NCBI RefSeq assembly: GCF_028688295.1
Contig: NZ_JAQTYM010000001.1
Span: 1-64,000, forward strand
Direction of reading: 5' to 3'
DNA length: 64,000 nucleotides
DNA from: Sulfuricurvum sp.
GTDB lineage: Bacteria; Campylobacterota; Campylobacteria; Campylobacterales; Sulfurimonadaceae
Positions 50,882 through 58,652 of this stretch are shown here, piece by piece. The first letter of the stretch is position 1; each line of letters opens with the position of its first letter. The position numbers and the translations under genes were made by a program. The notes under the pieces are model-generated. The model did no database searches. It was not told where the DNA came from and was given only the letters and a program-made list of their open reading frames with translations.

Positions 50882-51384
50882 TCCCATGGCATTTTTGCCT
50901 CTTTCCATCCGAACATAAATCCGTTATCGAGGTTATACGCTTTTATCCCCTCTTTGGCGAGGACGTTGGCAGCCGCTTTTGAGCGGGGTCCGCTTCGGCA
51001 GACGAGAATAACTGAATCGGTATTGCGAAGTTTCATCGCCTTCATAACATCACTGACGAAATTTTTGTTAAATACCTCCTTAGCGTCATAAAGCTTTTGA
51101 ATCTCAATATGCCCTTTTGGTTTATCATTTTTGAGTTCAAACTCGGCACTTTTAACCCGCTCTTCTACTGATTTAGGGATATAGGTCCATTCATACGCAG
51201 GGATATTGATAAATCCCTCACCATGCCCCGTATAAATAAACTCAAGGGTTGTACGGACATCGACGATAATGGCTTCCCCTTTTTTTTGCATCTCATGCGC
51301 TTCTGCTGCGGTGAGGTCACCTTCATAAATATCATCTGCATGTAAGGTAAATACCATTAGTAGGAGAAGAAGAAGTTTTTGCAT
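50872..51384 (-). CDS. Exported rhodanese-domain protein
   Basis: A 170-residue protein. Signal peptide KLLLLLLMVFTLHADD; rhodanese fold with active-site cysteine in ILVCRSGPRSKAA, preceded by VDVRTTLEF, the entry motif of the domain. Such periplasmic rhodaneses handle sulfane sulfur, fitting a sulfur-oxidising lifestyle, but this is inference. I chose ATG 51384 (MQKLLLL) with AAGGGC upstream; the frame stays open to 51501, but the extra residues lack signal-peptide sense. Confidence 0.82.
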   Translation of the reverse strand: MQKLLLLLLMVFTLHADDIYEGDLTAAEAHEMQKKGEAIIVDVRTTLEFIYTGHGEGFINIPAYEWTYIPKSVEERVKSAEFELKNDKPKGHIEIQKLYDAKEVFNKNFVSDVMKAMKLRNTDSVILVCRSGPRSKAAANVLAKEGIKAYNLDNGFMFGWKEAKMPWDGF

Positions 51385-51484
51385 TATTAAGCCCTTTAAA
51401 TATAGTGAACGTGATTGTATCTCATTAAGATTATACTCAGATGAATAAAAACAGGGTATTATTTGAAAAAAGCAATGTGGGCCT

Positions 51485-53383
51485 ATGGTTGAAGTAATCA
51501 AAATTGTATATGTTACCGATTGGATGATTGGGGATTATAATTTAGCGGATCAAGATCCATTTATAAATGTCATACAAGGGTTCAATGCAGAGTTGGAGAT
51601 TCGGAATGATTTTCCCGAATATTTTGATGAAATCGATCTTTTGATTCTCCATCCGATGCAAATGAGCAATGAAATTTTTGAGACCATAAGCCGCAGTAAA
51701 ATCCAAAATCCCGCTATTAAAACGATTGTTATTTCAAGTGCCCACGGGAGTGATCTGTTTTTACAAGCAATCGACGTAGGTGTTGATAAATATCTCCTTA
51801 AACCTCTTTTACCGAGTGCAGTTCAAAAAGTCGTAGAACGGCTTCTCTCCCAATCCTTAGAAGCCAAAGGGGCGAAAAAAGCATACCGACAAATCAATTT
51901 GATGTTCGGATCGATCTCAAAAACCGCATTGGTAATACGAATCGCACATAATGGGATGATAGCAGAGGTTAATACGCTATTGAGCGCATTAGTCGGTATG
52001 GCACCGAGTGAGATGATCGGGCATTATTGGCTCCGTTTTGTTGAACAGCGATTTTGGATATATCTTAGAACCTTGGTTCGTGCACACTTGCAAGCGGGAG
52101 AGATTTATCGGGGAATTATCGAGATTACCGGTGCTAATAACCAAACGATTACAGTCGACTCTACTATTTATGCCGTTTTAGACAGTCGGGGAAATATCGA
52201 AGAGGTCGTTTTTATCGGGCATGACGTCAGTGAGATGAAACGGGCTATTTTGGAAAGTATGAAACAATTAATCGATTATGATACCTCCTTGGCCGTATTG
52301 TTCGACCATCGCTATGAAGCAATTATGGTTAACCGTAAATTTTTGGAAATCAATGGGTATCAGAATTTTGATGCCTTGGTAGAGAGTTGCGATTTATGGA
52401 CGTGGATGATGGAAACTGAGGCAGGCTTACAGCCTATCTATTCAAAAAAGTATTCTCAAAAAGATGGGCTTGAATATATTGTTAAAGAGCTAAAAAAAGG
52501 GCATATTAATGGACGAATTATCTCTGTTGATGCTAACAATAATAAAGTGTACTATACCGTCCATATGAGTTCTATGACCAACCCGTTGATTCAGAATGAA
52601 TATTATCATATTCTTTATTTTGTGGATATGAGTAATTTTGAACGACTGAAAGAAGAGAAAATAAGTGATGCAAAGCTGATGAGTGTCGGTAGGTTAGCTG
52701 CTGCCATCACTCATGAAATTAATACCCCTATCACCTATATCAAGGGGAACCTTGAGTTGCTAAAATGGGAATGTGAAGGGAAGATTGACCAACTAGAGAG
52801 CTATTTCAAGCCGATTGATGAGGGTATTGAGAGGATTGAATCTATTGTGGGATCTATGTATGAATTCGCCGGTACTGGGAAAGAAGTGATGGGTATGTGC
52901 AGTGTTGATATGACCCTTATTTATGGATTACGTATTGTTATGAATCGTGCAAAACATATTGCTCCTATACGTCTAAACGGTCATTTGTTTACACTGCGGA
53001 CAAAATATGACCCAAAAAACTGTATAACGATGGGAATTCCTACGCGACTCGAACAAGTGTGGATTATTGTTATAAACAATGCGTTAGATGAATTTGAAAA
53101 AGGTATAATACCTTATGAAAATCGTCGGCTTGATGTTTGGTTGAAATGTGATGGCGATGAGATTACGATTACTATTAGTGACAATGCCGGAGGAATACCG
53201 AGTGAGATGTTAGAGACTCTGTTCGATTTTGCAATTGCTGGAGAGAAAAAAAAGAGCATGGGAATCGGATTGAATGTTGCCAAGGCTATTATTGACAAGC
53301 ACGGTGGAAGTATCCGAGTTTCAAATGATAATGATGGTGCCGTATTTGAAATCAGTTTGAAAAAATACAAGGAGGAAAAATAA
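51485..53383 (+). CDS. Hybrid sensor: degenerate receiver, PAS domains and histidine kinase
   Basis: A 632-residue cytoplasmic protein without membrane helices. Residues 1-125 form a receiver-like domain that keeps the late K ([10 protein letters not shown]) and the S/T (IVISSA), but the phospho-acceptor position, in DLLILHPMQ, appears to be His instead of Asp. PAS domains follow (about 150-265, and a second, weaker one at 270-385). HisKA has phospho-histidine H410 in ITHEINTP; HATPase has [17 protein letters not shown] and [10 protein letters not shown]. Its stop overlaps the chemoreceptor start by one base. Confidence 0.85.
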   Translation: MVEVIKIVYVTDWMIGDYNLADQDPFINVIQGFNAELEIRNDFPEYFDEIDLLILHPMQMSNEIFETISRSKIQNPAIKTIVISSAHGSDLFLQAIDVGVDKYLLKPLLPSAVQKVVERLLSQSLEAKGAKKAYRQINLMFGSISKTALVIRIAHNGMIAEVNTLLSALVGMAPSEMIGHYWLRFVEQRFWIYLRTLVRAHLQAGEIYRGIIEITGANNQTITVDSTIYAVLDSRGNIEEVVFIGHDVSEMKRAILESMKQLIDYDTSLAVLFDHRYEAIMVNRKFLEINGYQNFDALVESCDLWTWMMETEAGLQPIYSKKYSQKDGLEYIVKELKKGHINGRIISVDANNNKVYYTVHMSSMTNPLIQNEYYHILYFVDMSNFERLKEEKISDAKLMSVGRLAAAITHEINTPITYIKGNLELLKWECEGKIDQLESYFKPIDEGIERIESIVGSMYEFAGTGKEVMGMCSVDMTLIYGLRIVMNRAKHIAPIRLNGHLFTLRTKYDPKNCITMGIPTRLEQVWIIVINNALDEFEKGIIPYENRRLDVWLKCDGDEITITISDNAGGIPSEMLETLFDFAIAGEKKKSMGIGLNVAKAIIDKHGGSIRVSNDNDGAVFEISLKKYKEEK

Positions 53384-54705
53384 TGTTTTTCGGAAAAGAA
53401 GCAGCAAAATATAAAGAAGAAGCGGATATCTTACGAGTTGAACGGGATATTTTGAAAGCTGAACTTGTGTTGTACAAAGAGATAGCAGCATTGAGTCTCA
53501 AAGAAGCGATTATAGTGTTAAATGATCGGGATGAAGCAATTTTTTACAATACCCGTGCAGAATCGATCACCAATAAATCAGCGGTTATCAAAGAACTCGC
53601 AAAAGGTTCTTCCGAGATCATTGTCGGCGAATGTGAGGCTTCGGTTGAGAGCAAAAATTTGAGTAACGGAGTGAAAGGCTTTATCCTAACGAAATCATCC
53701 GTAATCGGCGGTGAGCAGGGTGGATTGCTAGAGATGCACCAAAAGAGTATCAAAGGGGCACTGGATGCAACTCAGCATGTTTTTGTTGATATTTTAGCAA
53801 AACTTAAAGAGATGGTTGAACAGTCTAACGAAACCGCACGTGGCTCAGATGAAGGGCTTGCAATCGCTAAACATGTTGATGACGATATGGGGACTCTTGC
53901 TGAACTTATGGAGGGGACGATCTCTACAACGTCTAACCTTGTTAACCGATCACATGAAGTTTCAAGTGTTGTTGCTTTAATTAAAGATATCGCCGATCAA
54001 ACCAATCTTCTTGCACTGAATGCAGCAATCGAAGCAGCACGGGCAGGTGAACATGGTCGAGGGTTTGCCGTCGTCGCCGATGAGGTGCGTAAACTGGCAG
54101 AACGTACCCAAAAAGCGACCAAAGAGATTGAAATCGTGATTCAATCGATGCAGCAAGATACTAATGAGATTGAAACCGCAACGGAAGAGCTTTCGGGGAT
54201 TGTCTCTACAACAAAACATGAAGTTTCAAAAATGTCAGATCGTATGTCGATTTTCCAACGTAACGCATCAAGAAGTGTTTATGAGATTATGGACATCAGT
54301 AACTATATTTTTAGTAATTTAGCAAAAATAGATCACGTTATTTATAAAAACAACGTGTATGCCTTTTTGTTCGGGCAAGAAAATGGGTTTAAAGCGGTTG
54401 ATCACCATACGTGTCGTTTGGGTAAATGGTACGATAGCGGTGTGGGTAAAGAACAGTTTGGAATGCTTAAATCGTATAGTCGCTTAGAAGCTCCACATGG
54501 TGTGGTCCACACACAGGCAAATGCACTGATAGCCGATTGTGGAGATGGTAAAAAATTGTGTTCACGTACTCAAATTGAGCAACGTATTCGAACGATTGAA
54601 GAGGCAAGTAAAACGGTATTTGAAGTACTAGATTTACTGGTCAGTGAAAAAAATGACAATATGATGGGCACAGCTATTAAAGACTTATTCAAAGGAGAGA
54701 AATAA
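53383..54705 (+). CDS. Soluble methyl-accepting chemotaxis protein with CZB domain
   Basis: A 440-residue chemoreceptor without transmembrane helices. A coiled coil (1-45) and a PAS-like small domain (about 45-110) precede the MCP signalling hairpin with its conserved tip [20 protein letters not shown] at 202-221. The C-terminal part has a CZB zinc-binding domain: H318, H341/H342, C344 (CRLGKWY) and H372/H376. H. pylori TlpD has the same plan and senses oxidants in the cytoplasm. One-base overlaps with both neighbours indicate coupled translation with a kinase and a receiver. No cheA or cheW is in this operon. Confidence 0.88.
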   Translation: MFFGKEAAKYKEEADILRVERDILKAELVLYKEIAALSLKEAIIVLNDRDEAIFYNTRAESITNKSAVIKELAKGSSEIIVGECEASVESKNLSNGVKGFILTKSSVIGGEQGGLLEMHQKSIKGALDATQHVFVDILAKLKEMVEQSNETARGSDEGLAIAKHVDDDMGTLAELMEGTISTTSNLVNRSHEVSSVVALIKDIADQTNLLALNAAIEAARAGEHGRGFAVVADEVRKLAERTQKATKEIEIVIQSMQQDTNEIETATEELSGIVSTTKHEVSKMSDRMSIFQRNASRSVYEIMDISNYIFSNLAKIDHVIYKNNVYAFLFGQENGFKAVDHHTCRLGKWYDSGVGKEQFGMLKSYSRLEAPHGVVHTQANALIADCGDGKKLCSRTQIEQRIRTIEEASKTVFEVLDLLVSEKNDNMMGTAIKDLFKGEK

Positions 54706-55070
54706 TGCATTTAATGATTGTTGATGATGAGATCCAAATCGGGACAATGTTGGAGAAAGTACTAACGCGATCAGGAGATATCAAAGTAACTTATTTTGAT
54801 AATCCAATCAATGCTCTTTCTCGCTTTAGAAAAGGTGAATACGATGGTGTTTTACTCGATATTATGATGCCTCAAAAAGATGGTCTGAGTGTTCTAGAAG
54901 AGATCAAAAGTAAAGATCCCGAATGTATTGTTATAATGATGACAGCGTATTCTACACTGGATAAAGTGCTCCAAAGTCATAAAATCGGTGCCGATCATTA
55001 TGTTCTAAAACCGTTTGATTCACTTGCAAATGTTGAGAAAAAAGTACGCGAATTGGTTAAAAAGCGATAA
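54705..55070 (+). CDS. Stand-alone response-regulator receiver
   Basis: A 121-residue single receiver domain. Acidic pair in IVDDEIQIG, phospho-acceptor Asp in GVLLDIMMPQKDG, Thr in MMTAYST and Lys in YVLKPF: all needed residues are present. Without an output domain it must work by protein-protein contact, as CheY does. It ends the kinase-chemoreceptor-receiver operon; a terminator follows. Confidence 0.9.
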   Translation: MHLMIVDDEIQIGTMLEKVLTRSGDIKVTYFDNPINALSRFRKGEYDGVLLDIMMPQKDGLSVLEEIKSKDPECIVIMMTAYSTLDKVLQSHKIGADHYVLKPFDSLANVEKKVRELVKKR

Positions 55071-55076
55071 GAAGAG

Positions 55077-55105
55077 TAGGAGGTTTTATGACCTCCTATT
55101 TTTTT
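55077..55105 (+). terminator. Rho-independent terminator of the signalling operon
   Basis: TAGGAGGT pairs with ACCTCCTA (8 bp) around TTTATG, then seven T. It starts 7 bases after the receiver gene stop. Confidence 0.88.
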
Positions 55106-55143
55106 GGCTAAAATTCAATACCTTAGTAATACAGTATGGATAG

Positions 55144-55172
55144 TTGACAATAAGAAAATCCTATATTAAAAT
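55144..55172 (+). promoter_or_regulatory. Sigma-70 promoter of the DUF4395-Rrf2 operon
   Basis: TTGACA, exactly 17 bases, then TAAAAT: nearly consensus. The -10 ends 23 bases before the ATG at 55196; AGGAGAAAACG is the ribosome site. Directly upstream, ATACC...GTAT (55128-55138 region, around TTAGTAATACA) is weakly palindromic and may be the operator of the Rrf2 protein encoded here. Confidence 0.75.
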
Positions 55173-55195
55173 GGTGAAAAATTTAGGAGAAAACG

Positions 55196-55639
55196 ATGGC
55201 TCAACAATGCCCTTTAATTTTTCGTCAAGTAGATGCAACGGTTACAAGAATCAATACTTTATTTGTAATACTAGGCATAATCACATTTTTAGTTACACAA
55301 TCTATGATGATCTTGATGATCTTGATTGTTGATTTTATGCTTCGACTAACAGGGAAAAAATATTTAAGTCCTGTCAATATCAGTTCATTGTGGATACAGA
55401 AAAAATTTGCATTAGCGGTAAAAATGGAAGATGCCGGTGCTAAACGTTTAGCTGCTATTTTCGGAATAGGATTTACCATTGCACTTTTGATATTTTCTTT
55501 AATCGGAGCTGATACCGTTGTAGCGGTTATAGCAGGAATATTTCTTTTTTGTGCGGCTTTGGAACTTTTGTTTGGATATTGTATTGCGTGTAAAATCTAT
55601 TATATTGCTAAAAATCTTTATCCGAAAGGATTTGAGTAA
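55196..55639 (+). CDS. DUF4395 membrane protein
   Basis: A 147-residue membrane protein with four hydrophobic helices (two in VILGIITFLVTQSMMILMILIVDFML, two in GIGFTIALLIFSLIGADTVVAVIAGIFLF) and the family end FGYCIACKIYY with two cysteines. DUF4395 proteins occur beside rhodanese and sulfur-related genes, but the role is unknown. It is coupled by one-base overlap to an Rrf2 regulator, which likely controls it. Confidence 0.85.
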   Translation: MAQQCPLIFRQVDATVTRINTLFVILGIITFLVTQSMMILMILIVDFMLRLTGKKYLSPVNISSLWIQKKFALAVKMEDAGAKRLAAIFGIGFTIALLIFSLIGADTVVAVIAGIFLFCAALELLFGYCIACKIYYIAKNLYPKGFE

Positions 55640-56043
55640 TGGCAGCACTCTCATCAAAAGCGATTTATGGACTTGCGGCAATGCATGTCCTATCTCATGC
55701 ACCACATGCACGAGCAATGCAAGTACGTGAGATTGCAGCGATGACACAGATCTCACATGGTTATCTTGAACAGCTTCTCTCTATTTTACGCCGCAATAAT
55801 CTAGTTAGCAGTTTTCGTGGAGCTTCAGGAGGGTATAAACTCTCACGACACAGTCACGAGATCGAAGTAATAGAGATTATTGAAGCATTGGAAGGGCCGT
55901 TTTATAAGATCGATGGGAATACAGGATCGAGTTTGATATTAGAGTATTTTTGGGGCGACATCGAAGAGAAGATGAGAGCTATTTTTGGGATGAAACTCTC
56001 CGAATTGGATCAGGCATATCAACCTCATTATTATGAGATTTGA
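55639..56043 (+). CDS. Rrf2-family transcriptional regulator without Fe-S cysteines
   Basis: A 134-residue winged-helix protein. Rrf2 features: YGLAAMHVL, MQVREIAAMTQISHGYLEQLLSILRRNNLVSSFRGASGGYKLSR, and EVIEIIEALEGPF. It has no cysteines at all, so it cannot hold the Fe-S cluster used by IscR, NsrR or RirA; it resembles CymR-like members that sense through protein partners or other signals. It likely regulates its own operon. Confidence 0.92.
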   Translation: MAALSSKAIYGLAAMHVLSHAPHARAMQVREIAAMTQISHGYLEQLLSILRRNNLVSSFRGASGGYKLSRHSHEIEVIEIIEALEGPFYKIDGNTGSSLILEYFWGDIEEKMRAIFGMKLSELDQAYQPHYYEI

Positions 56044-56048
56044 TATGT

Positions 56049-57503
56049 TTATTTTTTAAAAATACTCCCTAAAATTCCTCGAATAATTGCACGTCCTAGT
56101 TGAGAACCGATAGCGCGTGCGGCTGATTTCGCTAGTGCTTCTGTAGCACTTTCACGGCCTCTTCCCGCACTTTTCTCCTCTTTTCCTTGTGCTTTTAACT
56201 CTTCTTCCTCAGCTTTTTGAGATGCTTGTTCTTGAAGTCTTTGGGTAAGTTTTTCATACGCCGATTCGGCATCTACACTCGTATCGTACGTATTGCCAAC
56301 GATAGAGTTAGCCATCAGCTCTTTTCGACGCGCTGGAGTGATCGGCCCGATGTGTGATAATGGTGGAACGATAAGGGCACGTTGAGTGATCTGCGGGGTC
56401 CCTTTTTCATCTAAGAAGGAGACGAGGGCCTCACCGACTCCGAGTTCCATTAATGCAGTTTTTTCATCCAAGTTTTCATTATCGCGCATCGTCTCAGCCG
56501 CTGCGCGGAGTGCTTGTTGGTCTTTTGGCGTGAAAGCACGCAATGCGTGGGCGATTCGATTCCCTAACTGGGCCGCTATTTTTTCAGGAATATCGTTAGG
56601 ATGTTGGGTGATAAAATAGATCCCCACCCCTTTTGAGCGGATGAGACGAACCACTTGTTCGATCTTATCGATGAGAACATCCGGAGCATCATTGAATAAT
56701 AAATGGGCTTCATCGAAAAAGAAAAGAAGTTTAGGTTTTTTATTATCACCCGCTTCGGGGAGGAGCTCAAAAAGTTCTGAGAGGATCCAGAGCAACAGTG
56801 AAGCATAAAGTTTTGGAGTATTCATAAGCTTCGTTGCATCGAGGAGGTTGACAACCCCTTTGTCATTCACCGTTTGGATGAGATCGTGGATATTGAGCAT
56901 CGGTTCGCCAAAGAGCCTATCAGCTCCTTGAGATTCTAAAGAGAGGAGGGCACGTTGTATTGCACCGATAGAAGCAGTGGAAACATTACCGTAATTTAAA
57001 CTCAACTCTTTAGCGCGTTCACCTACATTTTGAACCATAGCACGAAGATCTTTTAGATCCAGGAGTGCTAATCCTTCATCATCAGCAACTTTAAATACAA
57101 GATTTAAAACCCCGCTTTGGGTTTCATTCAGTGTCATTAAGCGTGAGAGAAGCAAGGGACCCATATCACTAATTGTCGTACGGATCGGATGGCCATTTTC
57201 TCCCCAGACATCCCAAAAAGTGACGGGACACTCGGTGTAGACTTCTTCCAACCCTAAAAGTTTGAATCTTTCACTTACTCTTTCATTATTACCGCCGACA
57301 TTTGCGATACCGCTAAGATCCCCTTTGATATCACTGACGACACAGGGGACGCCGATGGCTGAGAAACTCTCTATCACTTTTTGGAGAGTAATCGTTTTCC
57401 CTGTTCCTGTGGCTCCGGTGATAAGGCCATGACGGTTAGCCATAGAGGGCAATAAACTGAGAAACTGATCGTCTGACTTGGCAATAAAATCAAAATTAGA
57501 CAT
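56049..57503 (-). CDS. HerA-like ATPase (DUF853/YjgR family)
   Basis: A 484-residue P-loop ATPase: Walker A GLITGATGTGKTITLQKV at 26-43, Walker B LLFFFDEAHLLFND and the arginine-finger area IRSKGVGIYFITQHPNDIPEKI. The C-terminal 80 residues form a coiled coil with an Arg/Ala-rich end. HerA relatives translocate DNA with NurA nucleases, but YjgR's role is unsettled; no nurA is adjacent. It is separate from the defence type of HerA, which carries extra domains. Confidence 0.88.
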   Translation of the reverse strand: MSNFDFIAKSDDQFLSLLPSMANRHGLITGATGTGKTITLQKVIESFSAIGVPCVVSDIKGDLSGIANVGGNNERVSERFKLLGLEEVYTECPVTFWDVWGENGHPIRTTISDMGPLLLSRLMTLNETQSGVLNLVFKVADDEGLALLDLKDLRAMVQNVGERAKELSLNYGNVSTASIGAIQRALLSLESQGADRLFGEPMLNIHDLIQTVNDKGVVNLLDATKLMNTPKLYASLLLWILSELFELLPEAGDNKKPKLLFFFDEAHLLFNDAPDVLIDKIEQVVRLIRSKGVGIYFITQHPNDIPEKIAAQLGNRIAHALRAFTPKDQQALRAAAETMRDNENLDEKTALMELGVGEALVSFLDEKGTPQITQRALIVPPLSHIGPITPARRKELMANSIVGNTYDTSVDAESAYEKLTQRLQEQASQKAEEEELKAQGKEEKSAGRGRESATEALAKSAARAIGSQLGRAIIRGILGSIFKK

Positions 57504-57512
57504 GCCGTTCCT

Positions 57513-57767
57513 TTATTTTTTTGTCTTACGCTGTGCTTCGATCAATCGACGGTTTTGATTCATCATGGACTCTATTTCTGTTGCATTTTTACCGGTATAG
57601 ACATGTTCAATTTGTAAAGCACTTCGAGCTTTCACTTCTCTATAAAACTCTTCGAGCGTAGAACCTTTGGCTTTTGGTTTATAAGAGCCGAAAGAGGAAA
57701 TTCTTTTGCTACTGGGTTCTTGAATGTACTTTGCTAAAATTGCTTCACTCGCTTTATTAATTCGCAT
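57513..57767 (-). CDS. Small basic hypothetical protein
   Basis: An 84-residue, lysine/arginine-rich, soluble protein with no clear motif (FGSYKPKAKGSTLEEFYREVKARSALQIEHVYTGKNATE). It is 9 bases upstream of the HerA-like gene and probably co-transcribed. It may assist nucleic-acid binding or a protein contact; nothing else is visible. Confidence 0.55.
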   Translation of the reverse strand: MRINKASEAILAKYIQEPSSKRISSFGSYKPKAKGSTLEEFYREVKARSALQIEHVYTGKNATEIESMMNQNRRLIEAQRKTKK

Positions 57768-57863
57768 AATGGACTCATTTGTATTGATTTTTAACTGATG
57801 TTATCTACTTTTTCAATGTTAAGCGGGTAAACTCACTCATGAAAATATAAGCAAAAGATGTAC

Positions 57864-58481
57864 CTAAAACCCTTCGAGAAGAACATACCATAACCTTTCC
57901 ACTTCTTTATCGTCTAAGAAGAGGGTAGAAGCGTGATTGTAAAGCCATTCGAGACCTTTTGAATTGATAGAGAGGGTATGCGAACACTCTTGGTGAGCAG
58001 GGATAAATGCTCGTATCAATGCAATATTATCATCGATAGGGAGATCACAAAAAAAGCAGTTGAGCTCTCGATGGAGCCTTCCCTCATGATCGAGAAGACG
58101 AACATAGGCTTCGATAGCAACGCGCTTTGGATTTTGATCTCTCCAACGTAATGCCGAATCGTTCAAAAGTAAAAAATAAAAATCTCCAATGGATTCAGAG
58201 TCTTTGAGATGGGGATGAAATAAGACGATAAACTGCTGCCAAAGGCGAAGCCGTTCGTATTGACCCATCCACGAAAATCCTAAATGAACGACATCCTTGA
58301 GTCTTGGAATTGACGATTTCAGCGAACTGTCTGTTTCAAAATCGATTTTAAAGCCCATATTGATAGGACTGTGCCGAGCACCGTAAAAGCGATAAACGGT
58401 CTGTAAGCTTTCCTCCGATATGATAGTAACGATCATATCTTCTTCGCGTACTCGTGAGAGTTTGATAATAAATCCCTGCAT
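57864..58481 (-). CDS. recO: Recombination mediator RecO, short form
   Basis: A 205-residue protein. It begins MQGFIIKLSRVREEDMIVTI, like RecO's OB-fold start, and includes FYGARHSPINMGFKIDFE (the phylum-specific form of the RecO loop) and a C-terminal helical part with C-x2-C-type cysteines reduced to one pair (CFFC). RecO loads RecA with RecR. Campylobacterota RecO is shorter and diverged, so the call is sound but not certain. Confidence 0.8.
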   Translation of the reverse strand: MQGFIIKLSRVREEDMIVTIISEESLQTVYRFYGARHSPINMGFKIDFETDSSLKSSIPRLKDVVHLGFSWMGQYERLRLWQQFIVLFHPHLKDSESIGDFYFLLLNDSALRWRDQNPKRVAIEAYVRLLDHEGRLHRELNCFFCDLPIDDNIALIRAFIPAHQECSHTLSINSKGLEWLYNHASTLFLDDKEVERLWYVLLEGF

Positions 58482-58534
58482 ACTTTCGGCTCTATTCTAC
58501 ACATTTTCTATAATTGATCAAAAATTATCCATTA

Positions 58535-58608
58535 TTTTAACCTTTTTTAACCTTGTAGACGTTAAAATAAGAAAATTTCATCTCCTCTTTAAACTACTTA
58601 TGTTTAAA
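58535..58608. promoter_or_regulatory. gltB upstream region with direct and inverted repeats
   Basis: Two tandem copies of TTTTAACCTT (58535-58554) are followed by TAAAAT (58563-58568, candidate -10) and a perfect inverted repeat TTTAAAC-N7-GTTTAAA (58588-58608). A nitrogen or glutamate regulator could bind here, but no such protein is known from the window. Confidence 0.45.
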
Positions 58609-58652
58609 AAGAGATTAAAAAATAACAATTTGCCGAAATTTTCTGGTGAAAG

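Noticed and set aside
56049-57503. HerA-like ATPase as part of a defence system
   Set aside because: It lacks a neighbouring nuclease, reverse transcriptase or other defence gene and belongs to the general YjgR/DUF853 type found in many chromosomes.
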